Shown: positions 42,411 through 51,850, counted from the stretch's first letter. The stretch: DNA of 64,000 nucleotides from an uncultured Clostridia bacterium (GCA_934633695.1 CAKTYT010000001.1:1-64000); one strand, 5' to 3'. The notes: generated from the letters alone by a model not told the origin. A program made the numbers and translations.

Positions 42411-44671
42411 AACATATCCACGGGGTTGACCTCTATGCCCCGGTAGGTTTCGTCGGTGAAAGAATCCCCGAACCTGTAAACTGCGTTGACGGCGATTGAC
42501 GAAAGGTTTGTCCTTGCAAGCTTGATCATGACGACAAAACGGAATTCACCGGCACGTCTGCGTATCGGGGCCGCACCGGGAATAACAAAAATAAGCTGAT
42601 TTTCCGCATTAAATCCGTGAAGTTCGTTGAGAACTGCCTTGGAGACGCCCTCCGCAAACCTTTGTGATGCACCGTCTGCCCTTTCCTCGTTGGGACTGAC
42701 GAACAGTGCCCTGATAAAAATTGCAAACGGGGGAAAGAGTGTACGCATTCTGTCGGCAATTTCAAGCTTATAGAATGATTTGTAGTCATGATTGACACAA
42801 AGCTTGATCGCACGGTGTTCGGGGGCATTTGTCTGAACGACGACATGACCTGCTTTCTCTGCCCTGCCGGCTCTGCCGGCCACCTGCGTGAGCAGTTGAA
42901 AAGTTCGTTCGCTGCTTCTGTAATCGGAGTGGAAGAGTGAGGCATCTGCATTTATAACTCCAACAAGAGTTACATTTGGTATGTCTAATCCCTTTGCAAC
43001 CATCTGGGTTCCGATTAGGACATCTGCCTTCCCCGAGGTGAATTCATCGAGAATCTCTCTGTGAGAATTTTTTCCTCCTGTTGTGTCAGTATCCATCCTG
43101 AGACAACGAACGGACGGGAAAAGTTTTTTCAGCTGTTCCTCGACCTGCTGCGTGCCGATACCGGTGTACTTGATGTATTCCTGACCGCATGACGGACAGG
43201 TTTTAGGCATGGCGTAAACGGCACCGCAATAATGGCAGCGAATAGTTTCATCATACTTATGATAGGTAAGGGCAACATCGCAATTCGGACAGGTAAAAAC
43301 GAATCCGCACGCCCTGCACTCTGCGTGGGATGAATAACCGCGGCGGTTGAGAAAAAGTATGGACTGTTCACCGTTTTCAAGGCATTCGCCGAGACGGGAT
43401 GCGAGCAGCGAAGAAAAAATACTGACATTGCCGCTCATGAATTCGTTACGCATATCTATGATGTCAACCTTAGGCATCGGAATGCTGTTGATCCTCGTCG
43501 GCATCTCAAGCAGATGGAATTTGCCCGTTCTTGCCCTGTAATAGTCAGTCAACGACGGAGTTGCACTGCCAAGAACGAGTCTTGCACCGGTGAACTTTGA
43601 AATTCTCAGAGCAACTTCAACGGCGGAGTACTTCGGTGTGAGCTCGGACTGATAGCTCGGTTCGTGCTCTTCATCGATTATGATTATCCCGAGATTTTCA
43701 ACGGGAGCAAAAAGTGCGGACCTTGCTCCAACAACGATTCGTGCTTTTCCGAAGCGTATGCGTCTCCACTCATCGTAGCGTTCACCATCTCCGAGATGAC
43801 TGTGCAGGACTGCAATACTGTCACCAAACCTGCTCCTGAATCTGTCGGTCGTCTGCGGTGTCAATGAAATTTCGGGAACGAGAACGATGGCTCCCATCCC
43901 TTTCTTCACAGCATCTTCAATGACTTGGAGATAAACCTCCGTTTTACCGCTGCCCGTGACGCCGTGGAGCAGGAAGCATTCCCCGGGTTTGCCGTTGATA
44001 ATGCTTTCATAAGCAGACTTTTGTTCGGCAGTGAGTGCAGGCGGTGCAGAGGGCCGCACTCTCGTTCCGGCAAATGGGCTGCGAAAGGTCACTCGTCCGC
44101 TTTCGACCAATATGCCCTTTTTTATCAATGCGGAAATGGCGGGAGAGGAGTTCGGGATATATGCGTTAATGTCGGGGACAGTGAGTTCCAAGGCGGAATT
44201 TGCGAGCAATTCAAAGACCTCGAACTGACGCGGAGACTTGATTGAGCCGTCCTTTCGCTTCATCGACTCTGCTGCTGCGGAAATATCAAGCCCCTCTGCA
44301 ATGCGGACGGTGCGGACAGTCTTTTCCTTGACGGAAGGGTTTCTCAAAACTGCGGGCAGCATGCCGCGAAGAGCCTCTGCTCTCGTGCAGTGGTAAGCAA
44401 CGCAAATCCACTCCGCAAGCTGTAGCTGCTCTTCAAGCAGAACTGTATAGGGCTCCATTGTTTTGATAATCTCTTTCAATTCAACAGTCGTTTCAGGAGT
44501 ATCGGAAATGCTTACGACGAAGCCTTCAATCTTCCTGTTGCCTTTGCCGAACGGAACGAGGACTCTGTGTCCTGGGATAACGTTCATATCCTCAGGAACA
44601 GAATAAGTGAACAGTCTGTCCACATTGGCATTTGTTATATCGACAATGACCCTTGCAAACAAACTGTTCAC
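42407..44671 (-). CDS. priA: Primosomal protein N' (PriA helicase)
   Basis: PriA recognises stalled forks and reloads the replisome. The GTG at 44671, 7 bases after GGAGG, gives 754 residues beginning with VNSLFARVIVDI. The 3' DNA-binding domain (RLFTYSVPE, GHRVLVPFG) is followed by helicase motifs GVTGSGKTEVYL, IIIDEEHE and GSATPSL. Eight Cys form two zinc sites (CRACGFVFTCPNC, CHYCGAVY, CPSC). AGRAGRAEKAG is motif VI. It follows rpoZ by about 50 bases. Confidence 0.96.
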   Translation of the reverse strand: MNSLFARVIVDITNANVDRLFTYSVPEDMNVIPGHRVLVPFGKGNRKIEGFVVSISDTPETTVELKEIIKTMEPYTVLLEEQLQLAEWICVAYHCTRAEALRGMLPAVLRNPSVKEKTVRTVRIAEGLDISAAAESMKRKDGSIKSPRQFEVFELLANSALELTVPDINAYIPNSSPAISALIKKGILVESGRVTFRSPFAGTRVRPSAPPALTAEQKSAYESIINGKPGECFLLHGVTGSGKTEVYLQVIEDAVKKGMGAIVLVPEISLTPQTTDRFRSRFGDSIAVLHSHLGDGERYDEWRRIRFGKARIVVGARSALFAPVENLGIIIIDEEHEPSYQSELTPKYSAVEVALRISKFTGARLVLGSATPSLTDYYRARTGKFHLLEMPTRINSIPMPKVDIIDMRNEFMSGNVSIFSSLLASRLGECLENGEQSILFLNRRGYSSHAECRACGFVFTCPNCDVALTYHKYDETIRCHYCGAVYAMPKTCPSCGQEYIKYTGIGTQQVEEQLKKLFPSVRCLRMDTDTTGGKNSHREILDEFTSGKADVLIGTQMVAKGLDIPNVTLVGVINADASLFHSDYRSSERTFQLLTQVAGRAGRAEKAGHVVVQTNAPEHRAIKLCVNHDYKSFYKLEIADRMRTLFPPFAIFIRALFVSPNEERADGASQRFAEGVSKAVLNELHGFNAENQLIFVIPGAAPIRRRAGEFRFVVMIKLARTNLSSIAVNAVYRFGDSFTDETYRGIEVNPVDML

Positions 44672-44720
44672 CGCTAAGCCTCCGCACACACGGAGACCCC
44701 TTTCCTGTAAATTGATATAA

Positions 44721-44963
44721 TTAGATTTCCTTTGTCATGTAGTATTCGTCGGGGTAATCAATTTCGAGCTTGCCGTTATAAAGCTCCTCAACTGCCTGGG
44801 CGACGGGCTTACTCTCAACTCCCAAAATACCTCTCTTTGCGTTTGCGGTCTGCTCGGCAAGTATCTGTCTTGCACGCTTTGCGGCTGCAGTAACGAGCAT
44901 GTAACGGCAGCCTGCCAGCCTCTCAAGCTCTACAACGGGGGGATGGTTCATCTGATGAAACAT
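44721..44963 (-). CDS. rpoZ: RNA polymerase omega subunit
   Basis: Omega stabilises assembly of RNA polymerase through the beta-prime subunit. The 80-residue protein contains AGCRYMLVTAAAKRARQI, the conserved beta-prime contact region, and lies between gmk and priA as in many Firmicutes. AAAGGAAG precedes the ATG at 44963. A later ATG at 44951 is a less likely start. Confidence 0.93.
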   Translation of the reverse strand: MFHQMNHPPVVELERLAGCRYMLVTAAAKRARQILAEQTANAKRGILGVESKPVAQAVEELYNGKLEIDYPDEYYMTKEI

Positions 44964-44993
44964 AAAATACTTCCTTTCGTATAAACTGTAAAA

Positions 44994-45602
44994 TTATTCA
45001 GCGACCAGTGTGTCTGCAAGCTCCGTATTATACTCGGGCTTGCAGCGTACAGCGGTGATTATGCTTTCAACTGTGTTAACAGCTGTAGTCAGATCGTCAT
45101 TAACAATGACGTAATCGTACTTCGGAATGTAACCGAGTTCCGTCCTGCATTCGGCAAGGCGACGTTCAATATTTTCCGGAGATTCGGTATTTCTGCCGAC
45201 GAGACGGCTCCTGAGAATCTCAATGGACGGCGGAGCGATGAAAATTGTCACGGCTTCGGGCATGTTCTTTTTAACCTCCATTGCACCCTTGACGTCAATG
45301 TCGAGAAGAACGCTCATGCCTGAAGCAAGATTGGATTCAACATATGCCTTTGGAGTTCCGTAGTAGTTTTTTCCGAACACGCACATGTATTCGAGGAATT
45401 CATCATTGCTGACCATGCATTCAAATTCCTCTTTCGTTTTATAAAAATAATTCACGCCCTCCTGTTCGCCCGGACGAATGCTGCGCGTCGTTGCGGAAAC
45501 AGAGAAACATAAATCTGCATGGTTTGCAAGCAATTCAGCACCGATCGTACCCTTTCCAACGCCGGATGGACCGGACAGAATAATCAAAAGACCTCTCTTC
45601 AT
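44994..45602 (-). CDS. gmk: Guanylate kinase
   Basis: Gmk phosphorylates GMP to GDP with ATP. The ATG at 45602 follows GAGGAG and gives 202 residues with the P-loop SGPSGVGKGT at the start, the GMP-binding RSIRPGEQEGVNYFY near residue 40, and FIAPPSIEILRSRL with the Arg lid. It is the second gene of yicC-gmk-rpoZ-priA. Confidence 0.96.
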   Translation of the reverse strand: MKRGLLIILSGPSGVGKGTIGAELLANHADLCFSVSATTRSIRPGEQEGVNYFYKTKEEFECMVSNDEFLEYMCVFGKNYYGTPKAYVESNLASGMSVLLDIDVKGAMEVKKNMPEAVTIFIAPPSIEILRSRLVGRNTESPENIERRLAECRTELGYIPKYDYVIVNDDLTTAVNTVESIITAVRCKPEYNTELADTLVAE

Positions 45603-45621
45603 AAAGCGCTTATCTCCTCTA

Positions 45622-46500
45622 TCACTCAAAATTCTGAACCTGTTCTCGAATCTTTTCAAGCTCTGCCTTGCCATCAATTACAAGACCTGAAATTGATTTA
45701 TCGTTTGCCTTTGATCCAATAGTGTTGAACTCCCTGTTCATTTCCTGAACGATAAAATCAAGATTTCTGCCAATGGGTTCACTGCTTTCAAAAAGTTCCC
45801 TTGCAGCATCGATATGGCTCATGAGTCTTACAAGCTCCTCATCAATGCTGACTTTATCTGCAAACAGGGCGACTTCCGTCGCAAGTCTTGCACGGTCTAT
45901 CTCGACCTCGCACAGCAGACTTTCGATTCGCTTATTCAATTTCGTGCGGTATTCCTCCGAAACGAAGGGAGCACGTTCTTCAATCTGCTTTCTTATGTCT
46001 GCCAAATTGTCAAGTCGTGCAACAAGGTCAAGCTTAATGCGTTCCCCTTCAAGCTGTCTCATACTTATCAGCTCGTCACAGGCAGCACCGAGGACCTTTT
46101 CCATAAGTTCAAGGAGAGCATCCCGATCTTCCTCTGCTTCGGCAACAATGATAACATCGGGAAGCCGAAGTACATTTGACAGCGTGAGGTCGTTGGCGAT
46201 GCCGTAATCCTCAGAAGCCTGTCTTGCAAGGTCCAGATAGGAAGTGAGCAGTGCAGTGTCAAGTGAAACCGTTTTGGAATCTTCACGGATATTGCGATAA
46301 ACACCGGAAACATCAATATGCCCTCGTGCAAGTCTTGATGCAAGAATCTTGCGTGCTGAATTTTCGAGAAAGCTCAGAGACCGTGGCAAACGGAAAGCAA
46401 TATCAAGATTTCTGTGATTGACAGCTTTAAGCTCAATTGACAGCTCCCTGCCGTCAATGCTGAGAGATGCACGACCGAAGCCTGTCATACTGCGTGCCAT
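45622..46500 (-). CDS. yicC: YicC family RNase-like protein
   Basis: YicC-family proteins are implicated in RNA decay; family members have been reported as endoribonucleases. The ATG at 46500 follows GGAGGT and gives 292 residues starting MARSMTGFGRAS, the family signature. The C-terminal domain has DFIVQEMNREFNTIGSKAND, which also defines the family. It is the first gene of the run leading to priA, with its own promoter. The remA gene often found between yicC and gmk is absent here. Confidence 0.93.
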   Translation of the reverse strand: MARSMTGFGRASLSIDGRELSIELKAVNHRNLDIAFRLPRSLSFLENSARKILASRLARGHIDVSGVYRNIREDSKTVSLDTALLTSYLDLARQASEDYGIANDLTLSNVLRLPDVIIVAEAEEDRDALLELMEKVLGAACDELISMRQLEGERIKLDLVARLDNLADIRKQIEERAPFVSEEYRTKLNKRIESLLCEVEIDRARLATEVALFADKVSIDEELVRLMSHIDAARELFESSEPIGRNLDFIVQEMNREFNTIGSKANDKSISGLVIDGKAELEKIREQVQNFE

Positions 46501-46539
46501 ACTTTTTACCTCCACTCTGTTGAATCCGATTAATTCATT

Positions 46540-46568
46540 ATCATACCACTTTTTTCGTGAATTGTGAA
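46540..46568 (-). promoter_or_regulatory. Promoter of yicC-gmk-rpoZ-priA
   Basis: On the minus strand TTCACA (46568-46563), 17 bases, TATGAT (46545-46540) preceded by TGG. Confidence 0.6.
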
Positions 46569-46620
46569 CGACTTCAATGAGATATATAATGAAAGCGGCA
46601 ACATAAACATACCGTTGAGG

Positions 46621-46649
46621 TGGACAAATGTTCCGGGGAGCATTATAAT
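46621..46649 (+). promoter_or_regulatory. Promoter of deoB
   Basis: TGGACA (46621-46626), 17 bases, consensus TATAAT (46644-46649). The roughly 110-base leader contains a small CACGGA/TCCGTG hairpin near 46695-46714. Confidence 0.65.
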
Positions 46650-46770
46650 ATTAATATGGACAAGGTAATCGCTGATTGGTTCGAAACCTGAACACGGAGC
46701 GTCCTTTCCGTGCATGTTTCTCCGTTTAATCATCGATTACATAAACTGACTCAGTTGAAGGAGTGGCAAT

Positions 46771-47940
46771 ATGGACAAACGTCGTGCAATAGTTATAGTT
46801 CTTGACAGCGTCGGTGCAGGCTGTCTTCCCGATGCCGGCGAATTCGGAGATGAGGGTGCAAACACTCTCGGAAACATTAATAAAAAAAGACCGATTTCAA
46901 TGCCCAACCTTATGAAAATCGGAGTCGGCAATATCGAAGGCATAGGCCTTCCGAAAGCTGACAGCTGCGTGGGTGCATACGGCAGAGCGGCGGAGGTTAC
47001 AAAGGCGAAGGATACTACAAGCGGACACTGGGAAATGATGGGTTATCCCATGCAGGTGCCGTTCAGAACATATCCAAACGGCTTTCCGGCAGAGCTTATT
47101 GCTGAATTTGAGCAAAAAATCGGCAGGAAGACCCTTGGAAACAAAGTCGCCTCGGGGACTGTCATTATCAACGAACTTGGGGACGAACACGTGAAGACAG
47201 GTTCGCCCATAGTTTACACTTCTGCCGACAGTGTTTTTCAGGTCGCAGCACACGAAGAAGTTATTCCGCTCAACGAACTTTATAAAATGTGTGAGATCGC
47301 GAGGGAAATGCTGGTTGGTGACAACCTTGTCGGCAGGGTAATTGCAAGACCCTTTTTGGGTTCGAACGGCGACTATAAGCGGACGGAAAACAGGCGAGAC
47401 TTTGCTCTCGCTCCAATGGTCGACACGGTTCTTGATGAGCTGGTGAAGGAGGGCCTGAATGTCGTTGCAATCGGCAAAATCGAAGATATTTTTGCCCACA
47501 GGGGCGTTTCGACTGTGGATCACACCAAAAACAATCATGATGGAATTGAATCGACGATAAAGTTCTTGAAGAACGGAGAGGGCGAATTCATTTTCACGAA
47601 CCTTGTGGATTTTGATATGCTTTACGGTCACCGCAATGATGTTGAAGGCTACGCAAGGGCGATAGAATATTTTGACGCAAAACTGCCTGAAATTGTCGGT
47701 GCGTTGAAGAAAAATGATATTCTTATCATCACTGCCGACCATGGCTGCGACCCATGTTTCCCCGGAACGGATCACACGAGAGAATACATTCCGATTCTTG
47801 TTTGCGGTGCAAATGTCATGAGTGTTGACTTGGGAACGAGGGTATCCTTTGCAGACATAGGTGCGACTGTGCTTGAATATCTGACGGGCGGGAAATGGAA
47901 CTGCGGAAAGTCGTTCCTCAATGAAGTGCTGCGGAAATAA
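46771..47940 (+). CDS. deoB: Phosphopentomutase
   Basis: DeoB interconverts (deoxy)ribose 1-phosphate and 5-phosphate in nucleoside breakdown. The 389-residue protein of the alkaline phosphatase fold starts RRAIVIVLDSVGAGCLPDA with the metal-binding Asp and the active-site region, has TTSGHWEMMG near residue 85, DHTKNNHDGIE near 250 and ITADHGCDP ... TDHTREYIP near the end. AAGGAG precedes the ATG. No other nucleoside genes are adjacent. Confidence 0.96.
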   Translation: MDKRRAIVIVLDSVGAGCLPDAGEFGDEGANTLGNINKKRPISMPNLMKIGVGNIEGIGLPKADSCVGAYGRAAEVTKAKDTTSGHWEMMGYPMQVPFRTYPNGFPAELIAEFEQKIGRKTLGNKVASGTVIINELGDEHVKTGSPIVYTSADSVFQVAAHEEVIPLNELYKMCEIAREMLVGDNLVGRVIARPFLGSNGDYKRTENRRDFALAPMVDTVLDELVKEGLNVVAIGKIEDIFAHRGVSTVDHTKNNHDGIESTIKFLKNGEGEFIFTNLVDFDMLYGHRNDVEGYARAIEYFDAKLPEIVGALKKNDILIITADHGCDPCFPGTDHTREYIPILVCGANVMSVDLGTRVSFADIGATVLEYLTGGKWNCGKSFLNEVLRK

Positions 47941-47964
47941 CAGATTTTCGATAATAAATGAATG

Positions 47965-48013
47965 AAACTCCCTTTCGGCGAATAAATTCTAACATAATTT
48001 GCCAAGGGAGTTT
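47965..48013 (+). terminator. Hairpin between deoB and the dacF-like gene
   Basis: AAACTCCCTT (47965-47974) pairs perfectly with AAGGGAGTTT (48004-48013), followed by TG and TT. It can serve as the deoB terminator. The right arm contains the ribosome binding site of the next gene, so it could also mask that site. Confidence 0.5.
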
Positions 48014-48017
48014 TGTT

Positions 48018-49175
48018 ATGCTGAAAAGGATAGTTGGTTTTATTATTTCATTCGCAGCATTCTTTATGCTGTTGCCATGCGGAACGGGCAGGGCAGAGAG
48101 TGTTTCGCCGATTGATACACAAAAGGTGCATGCTGCGGTTGTCGGCGAGACGGGTTCGGGCAAAACCGTATTTGAGTTTAATGGCAGTGAAAACCGGGTT
48201 CTGGCAGGGCTTTCAAAATTGCCTGCTCTGCTTGCAATATCGGAAGCATTCGATGATGAAACGATGGCAGAGGATGCACGGCTCACTGTTACTGCGAAGG
48301 CAGCAGCTATCAGGGGTACGACTGCTTTTTTGTGCGAGGGTGAAACAGCCTCCGCAGGTGACCTCATGATGGCAGCAGTCATGATAAATGCAGGGGATGC
48401 AATCCATACACTTGCAGTAGGTGCTTTTGGCTCGGAAAGCGTTGCTGCGGACAGAATAAATGCAAGACTGAAACAGCTCGGAATCAATGTACAGCTCGAC
48501 AATGTTTGCGGAGAAGGTCTGATGCTTTCAGCAGCTGATCTTATGAAAATCGGCATCGAACTTTCAAAAAGCAAAACATTCAGGAAATACTCATCAATGT
48601 ACTATGAAAAAATAGAACATTCCACAGGTGCAAATGCAACGGAGCTGGCAAATCCGAACAAGCTCGTCAGGCAGTATTCCGGCTGTTTCGGCATTGCAAC
48701 CGGTTCATCAAATGATGCAGGGTACTGCGGTGTGTTTGCAGCAGAGAGGGGGGGAACTGAGTTTGTTGCAGTGGTTCTCGGTGCAGCAAATTCAAGTGAC
48801 AGATTTGCCGCCGGAATAGAATTGCTTGATTATGGATTTGCGGCATTCAGAAGCGTCAGAATAATAAAAAAAGGCGATTTCGTATCTGCGGTGGCAGTGA
48901 GCGGAGGCACAAGCAGAGAGCTTAACCTTACTGCCGGAGCTGATGTTGTACTGCTCATTCACGTCAACAATGCAAAATACAATCAAACAGTTGAGGTTCC
49001 GGAATTCGTCGAGGCTCCCATTGCCGAGGGAGATGCAATAGGAAAAATAATTTATTCCGACACGGATGGCAACATACTGGCCGAAGTTGCGTTGGTTGCC
49101 GAACGTGGGGCTGAAAAACTCAGCTTTGCCGACAGCATAAGGGACATTCTCCGCCAATGGCTGCGTTTTGTGTAA
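48018..49175 (+). CDS. DacF-like D,D-carboxypeptidase homologue lacking catalytic motifs
   Basis: The fold is that of penicillin-binding D,D-carboxypeptidases (S11, DacF): a signal peptide (residues 1 to about 26), a transpeptidase-like domain and the C-terminal beta domain. The 385-residue protein aligns across its length, including DAGYCGVFAAERGGTEFVAV. All three catalytic motifs are altered: SxxK reads AGLSK (63-67, Ser replaced by Gly), SxN reads NAGD (124-127) and KTG reads ATG (227-229). It is therefore probably inactive as a carboxypeptidase and may bind wall or scaffold other proteins. The ATG follows GGGAG. Downstream genes are a site-2 protease and scpAB. Confidence 0.8.
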   Translation: MLKRIVGFIISFAAFFMLLPCGTGRAESVSPIDTQKVHAAVVGETGSGKTVFEFNGSENRVLAGLSKLPALLAISEAFDDETMAEDARLTVTAKAAAIRGTTAFLCEGETASAGDLMMAAVMINAGDAIHTLAVGAFGSESVAADRINARLKQLGINVQLDNVCGEGLMLSAADLMKIGIELSKSKTFRKYSSMYYEKIEHSTGANATELANPNKLVRQYSGCFGIATGSSNDAGYCGVFAAERGGTEFVAVVLGAANSSDRFAAGIELLDYGFAAFRSVRIIKKGDFVSAVAVSGGTSRELNLTAGADVVLLIHVNNAKYNQTVEVPEFVEAPIAEGDAIGKIIYSDTDGNILAEVALVAERGAEKLSFADSIRDILRQWLRFV

Positions 49176-49322
49176 AGTACGCAACATCAACTGAATATTA
49201 ACTGTGCGGATATTGAATGCATAAGCAAAGTATGATATAATCGGATCGGGTGTATGGAAACACCGAAGAAAAAACTTTGCTCACGCCCTTTAAAAAAACA
49301 GAGCGGAGCGATAGGAGGAAGA

Positions 49323-50003
49323 ATGGGTCTTCTGAACGGAACCGGAACTTTTGTCGAAAATTTGCTGTACACTTTACCTGCCGTGCTTATTTCACTTAGT
49401 TTTCATGAGTTCGGTCACGCTTATGCAGCGTACAAAAACGGTGATCCAACGGCACGAAATGAGGGGCGTATGACGCTCAATCCCCTTGCCCACATTGACA
49501 TTTTCGGCTTTATTATGATGATTCTTGTGGGTTACGGCTGGGCAAAACCCGTCCCCGTAAATCCGCGCAAGTATAGAAATTACAAAAAAGGCGAGATTAC
49601 AGTCTCTCTTGCAGGCGTGACCATGAACCTCATCCTTGCATTTGTCGGTGCTTTGGCTTTTTCAATTGTGCTTGCCGTTAGCGGAAAGCAGGAGGTATGG
49701 ACGAATGCGATAAGCAAGAGCTTAAACCTTTTAAGCTACTTTGTTTTGATCAACTGTTCATTAACGGTATTTAACCTCTTGCCCATATATCCTCTCGATG
49801 GTTTCCACGTTGCGGAAACACTGCTTGCACCACGCATTGGATATAAGCCTTTTTTGTTCCTTCGCAGGTACGGGTACTATGTATTGATCGGGTTAATGAT
49901 GCTGTCACGAACAGGCAGCTTCTCGCTCGTCGGCATTGCTTCAACTGCGATCTACAAATTGCTCATAAAAATCACAATGGCGATAGCGGGACTGTTTGCC
50001 TGA
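49323..50003 (+). CDS. Site-2 protease family membrane metalloprotease (M50)
   Basis: These enzymes cleave substrates within the membrane. The ATG at 49323 follows AGGAGG and gives 226 residues with several hydrophobic segments. HEFGH (residues about 29-33) is the zinc motif and YPLDGFHVAE near residue 160 is the second zinc-ligand motif of the YwhC/Rv-type group. GWAKPVPVNP is also typical. It precedes scpA, as in many Firmicutes, with its stop two bases before the scpA start. Confidence 0.92.
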   Translation: MGLLNGTGTFVENLLYTLPAVLISLSFHEFGHAYAAYKNGDPTARNEGRMTLNPLAHIDIFGFIMMILVGYGWAKPVPVNPRKYRNYKKGEITVSLAGVTMNLILAFVGALAFSIVLAVSGKQEVWTNAISKSLNLLSYFVLINCSLTVFNLLPIYPLDGFHVAETLLAPRIGYKPFLFLRRYGYYVLIGLMMLSRTGSFSLVGIASTAIYKLLIKITMAIAGLFA

Positions 50004-50004
50004 T

Positions 50005-50769
50005 ATGGAGTACAGAGTCCACCTTAAGCAGTTTAGCGGACCGCTTGATCTTCTGCTCCACCTGATTGAAAAGGCAGAGGTTGACATAAAAGACATATTT
50101 GTTTCCGAAATCACAGCCGAGTTTCTTGAGTACATGAGGGAGCTCGATGAACTCGATATGGAGCAGGCAAGTTCCTTCTTGACGGTTGCCGCAACGCTGG
50201 TATACGTAAAGTCAAGGTCGGTTTTTCCGCCCGAGCCGAAACAGGATGACGAGGAAGAAGAGGATCCGGGCGAAATGCTCATAAGGCAGCTGAAGGAATA
50301 CAAAATTTTCAAGCAGGCTTCCGAAACAATGAAGCAGCTGTACGGCAAAGCGGCCTCGATGCACGTGAAGCTTCCCGAAGAGTTTTCGCTGCCGCCGAGG
50401 GAAATTATTCTCAAAAACACGACCGTTCAAGGTTTATTTGATGCCATGCTGGCGGCGATAAACCGCTCGGAAAAAAAGAGAGAAACGGTTCTTTCACACG
50501 AGGTGACGGCAGATGAATTTACGATTCGCTCTTGTACGGGAAAAATCCGTGAAGAATTGACGGCGAAAGGCGGTCAAGTGACGTTCGAGACATTGACAAA
50601 GGATGCCTCAAAGCCCGAAATCATCGTCACGTTTATGGCTCTGCTTGAAATGATTTCCGGGGGAGAAATACATATTGAACAGGAGCATTATTGCGGAGAG
50701 ATAAGCATTTATGCTGTCAAACTGCTGAAGAATGATGAAAAGATAAGCTACATGGATGAAACTGATTAG
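50005..50769 (+). CDS. scpA: Segregation and condensation protein A
   Basis: ScpA is the kleisin that bridges SMC heads in the condensin complex. The start ATG at 50005 gives 254 residues with the N-terminal FSGPLDLLLHLIEKAEVDI, followed by ITAEFLEYM, a charged central linker (DDEEEEDPGE) and a C-terminal winged-helix region. Length fits the family. It is coupled to the S2P gene and followed by scpB after 23 bases. Confidence 0.96.
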   Translation: MEYRVHLKQFSGPLDLLLHLIEKAEVDIKDIFVSEITAEFLEYMRELDELDMEQASSFLTVAATLVYVKSRSVFPPEPKQDDEEEEDPGEMLIRQLKEYKIFKQASETMKQLYGKAASMHVKLPEEFSLPPREIILKNTTVQGLFDAMLAAINRSEKKRETVLSHEVTADEFTIRSCTGKIREELTAKGGQVTFETLTKDASKPEIIVTFMALLEMISGGEIHIEQEHYCGEISIYAVKLLKNDEKISYMDETD

Positions 50770-50792
50770 TTTTCCATGTATAAATGGTGAAG

Positions 50793-51344
50793 ATGGAAAA
50801 AAAGATTATCAAGGGTGCAATTCAAAGCCTGCTTTTTGTTTCAGGGGAGGCACTGAGCTTCGTTGAGCTTCAGAGGCTGTTTGATGTCAGTGAAAGGGAC
50901 CTGCGTGAAGCGGTCAATGAACTTTGCGATGAGCTCGAAGCGGTCGAGAGCGGCATACTCGTGTTTGCAACGGAAGATACGCTTCAGCTTGTTACCAATC
51001 CCGTGTACGAGAAATGGCTTCTCAAGCTGCTCGTTCCGCCGGTTGAAAAAAATTTGAGTGATTCGATAATGGAAACCTTATCCGTAATCGCTTACAGGCA
51101 GCCTGTCACAAGAGCTGATATAGAGAGCGTAAGAGGCGTAAGGTGCGAATATGCAGTATCGCAGCTTTTAAAGCAGGGATTTATTCGCGAGATGGGAAGA
51201 AAGGATTGTGTTGGAAGACCGGTGATTCTCGGTACGACAGACGTTTTTTTGAGAAAGTTCGGACTTCACTCTCTTGATGAGCTGCCGAAGCTCCCTGAAC
51301 AGAGAGATGAACAGACCGAAGCAGATCTTGACATTCTCGGTTGA
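50793..51344 (+). CDS. scpB: Segregation and condensation protein B
   Basis: ScpB dimers bind the ScpA linker in condensin. The product has 183 residues: two winged-helix domains with ALLFVSGEA-like LLFVSGEALS at the start and TLSVIAYRQPVTRADIESVRGV near residue 95, then GRPVILGTT. The start at 50793 is preferred because GGTGA lies just upstream; an ATG at 50784 would add three residues. Confidence 0.95.
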   Translation: MEKKIIKGAIQSLLFVSGEALSFVELQRLFDVSERDLREAVNELCDELEAVESGILVFATEDTLQLVTNPVYEKWLLKLLVPPVEKNLSDSIMETLSVIAYRQPVTRADIESVRGVRCEYAVSQLLKQGFIREMGRKDCVGRPVILGTTDVFLRKFGLHSLDELPKLPEQRDEQTEADLDILG

Positions 51345-51403
51345 TTTTAGTAGAATCAGACGGTTAATTTTCACTGTTTGGGTGAAAAAAGACACACGCT
51401 TAC

Positions 51404-51432
51404 TTGAATGAGCGGTGAATGTGATGTAAAAT
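51404..51432 (+). promoter_or_regulatory. Promoter of asp23-yloV-recG
   Basis: TTGAAT (51404-51409), 17 bases, TAAAAT (51427-51432). Confidence 0.65.
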
Positions 51433-51471
51433 GATATGCGAAATTAATAATTTAAGTGTCGGAGGTAGAAT

Positions 51472-51825
51472 ATGGCTGCTATTTTAAGTAACGAATTCGG
51501 CAAAATCATGCTGAGCGAAGATTTGATTGCGAACATTGCCGGCTCGGCGGCATGCGAGAATTACGGCATTGTAGCGATGAGCAGCAAGAGTGCAGGCGAT
51601 GCTCTGCTTCAGCTGATTGGAAGCGAAAACCTTAAGCGTGGCGTAAGGATTACTTTGACTGAAGATGATAGGGTCGATATCGACCTCTATGTTACGCTGA
51701 TGTACGGCGTATCATTCCCCGCTGTTGCAAAGAACGCAATCAGCAACGTAAAATACCGTGTGGAAGAAATGACGGGTCTGACAGTGAACAGAGTCAACAT
51801 TTTTGTTGAGGCTGTCAGGGTGTGA
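51472..51825 (+). CDS. Asp23/Gls24 family protein (YloU-like)
   Basis: The 117-residue protein belongs to the Asp23/Gls24 family, whose members associate with the cell envelope in Gram-positives. Conserved pieces are the early IANIAGSAACENYGIVAMSSK and the later VDLYVTLMYG-like segment and NVKYRVEEMTGLTVNRVNIFV. A GGAGG site precedes the ATG. It lies before yloV and recG as in Bacillus and many clostridia. The precise role is unknown. Confidence 0.92.
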   Translation: MAAILSNEFGKIMLSEDLIANIAGSAACENYGIVAMSSKSAGDALLQLIGSENLKRGVRITLTEDDRVDIDLYVTLMYGVSFPAVAKNAISNVKYRVEEMTGLTVNRVNIFVEAVRV

Positions 51826-51850
51826 TGCCGGCTCGTCGGAGGAAAAGACT

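Noticed and set aside
46530..46733. 67-codon frame on the minus strand between yicC and deoB
   Set aside because: It overlaps both divergent promoters, has no ribosome binding site and no recognisable motif.
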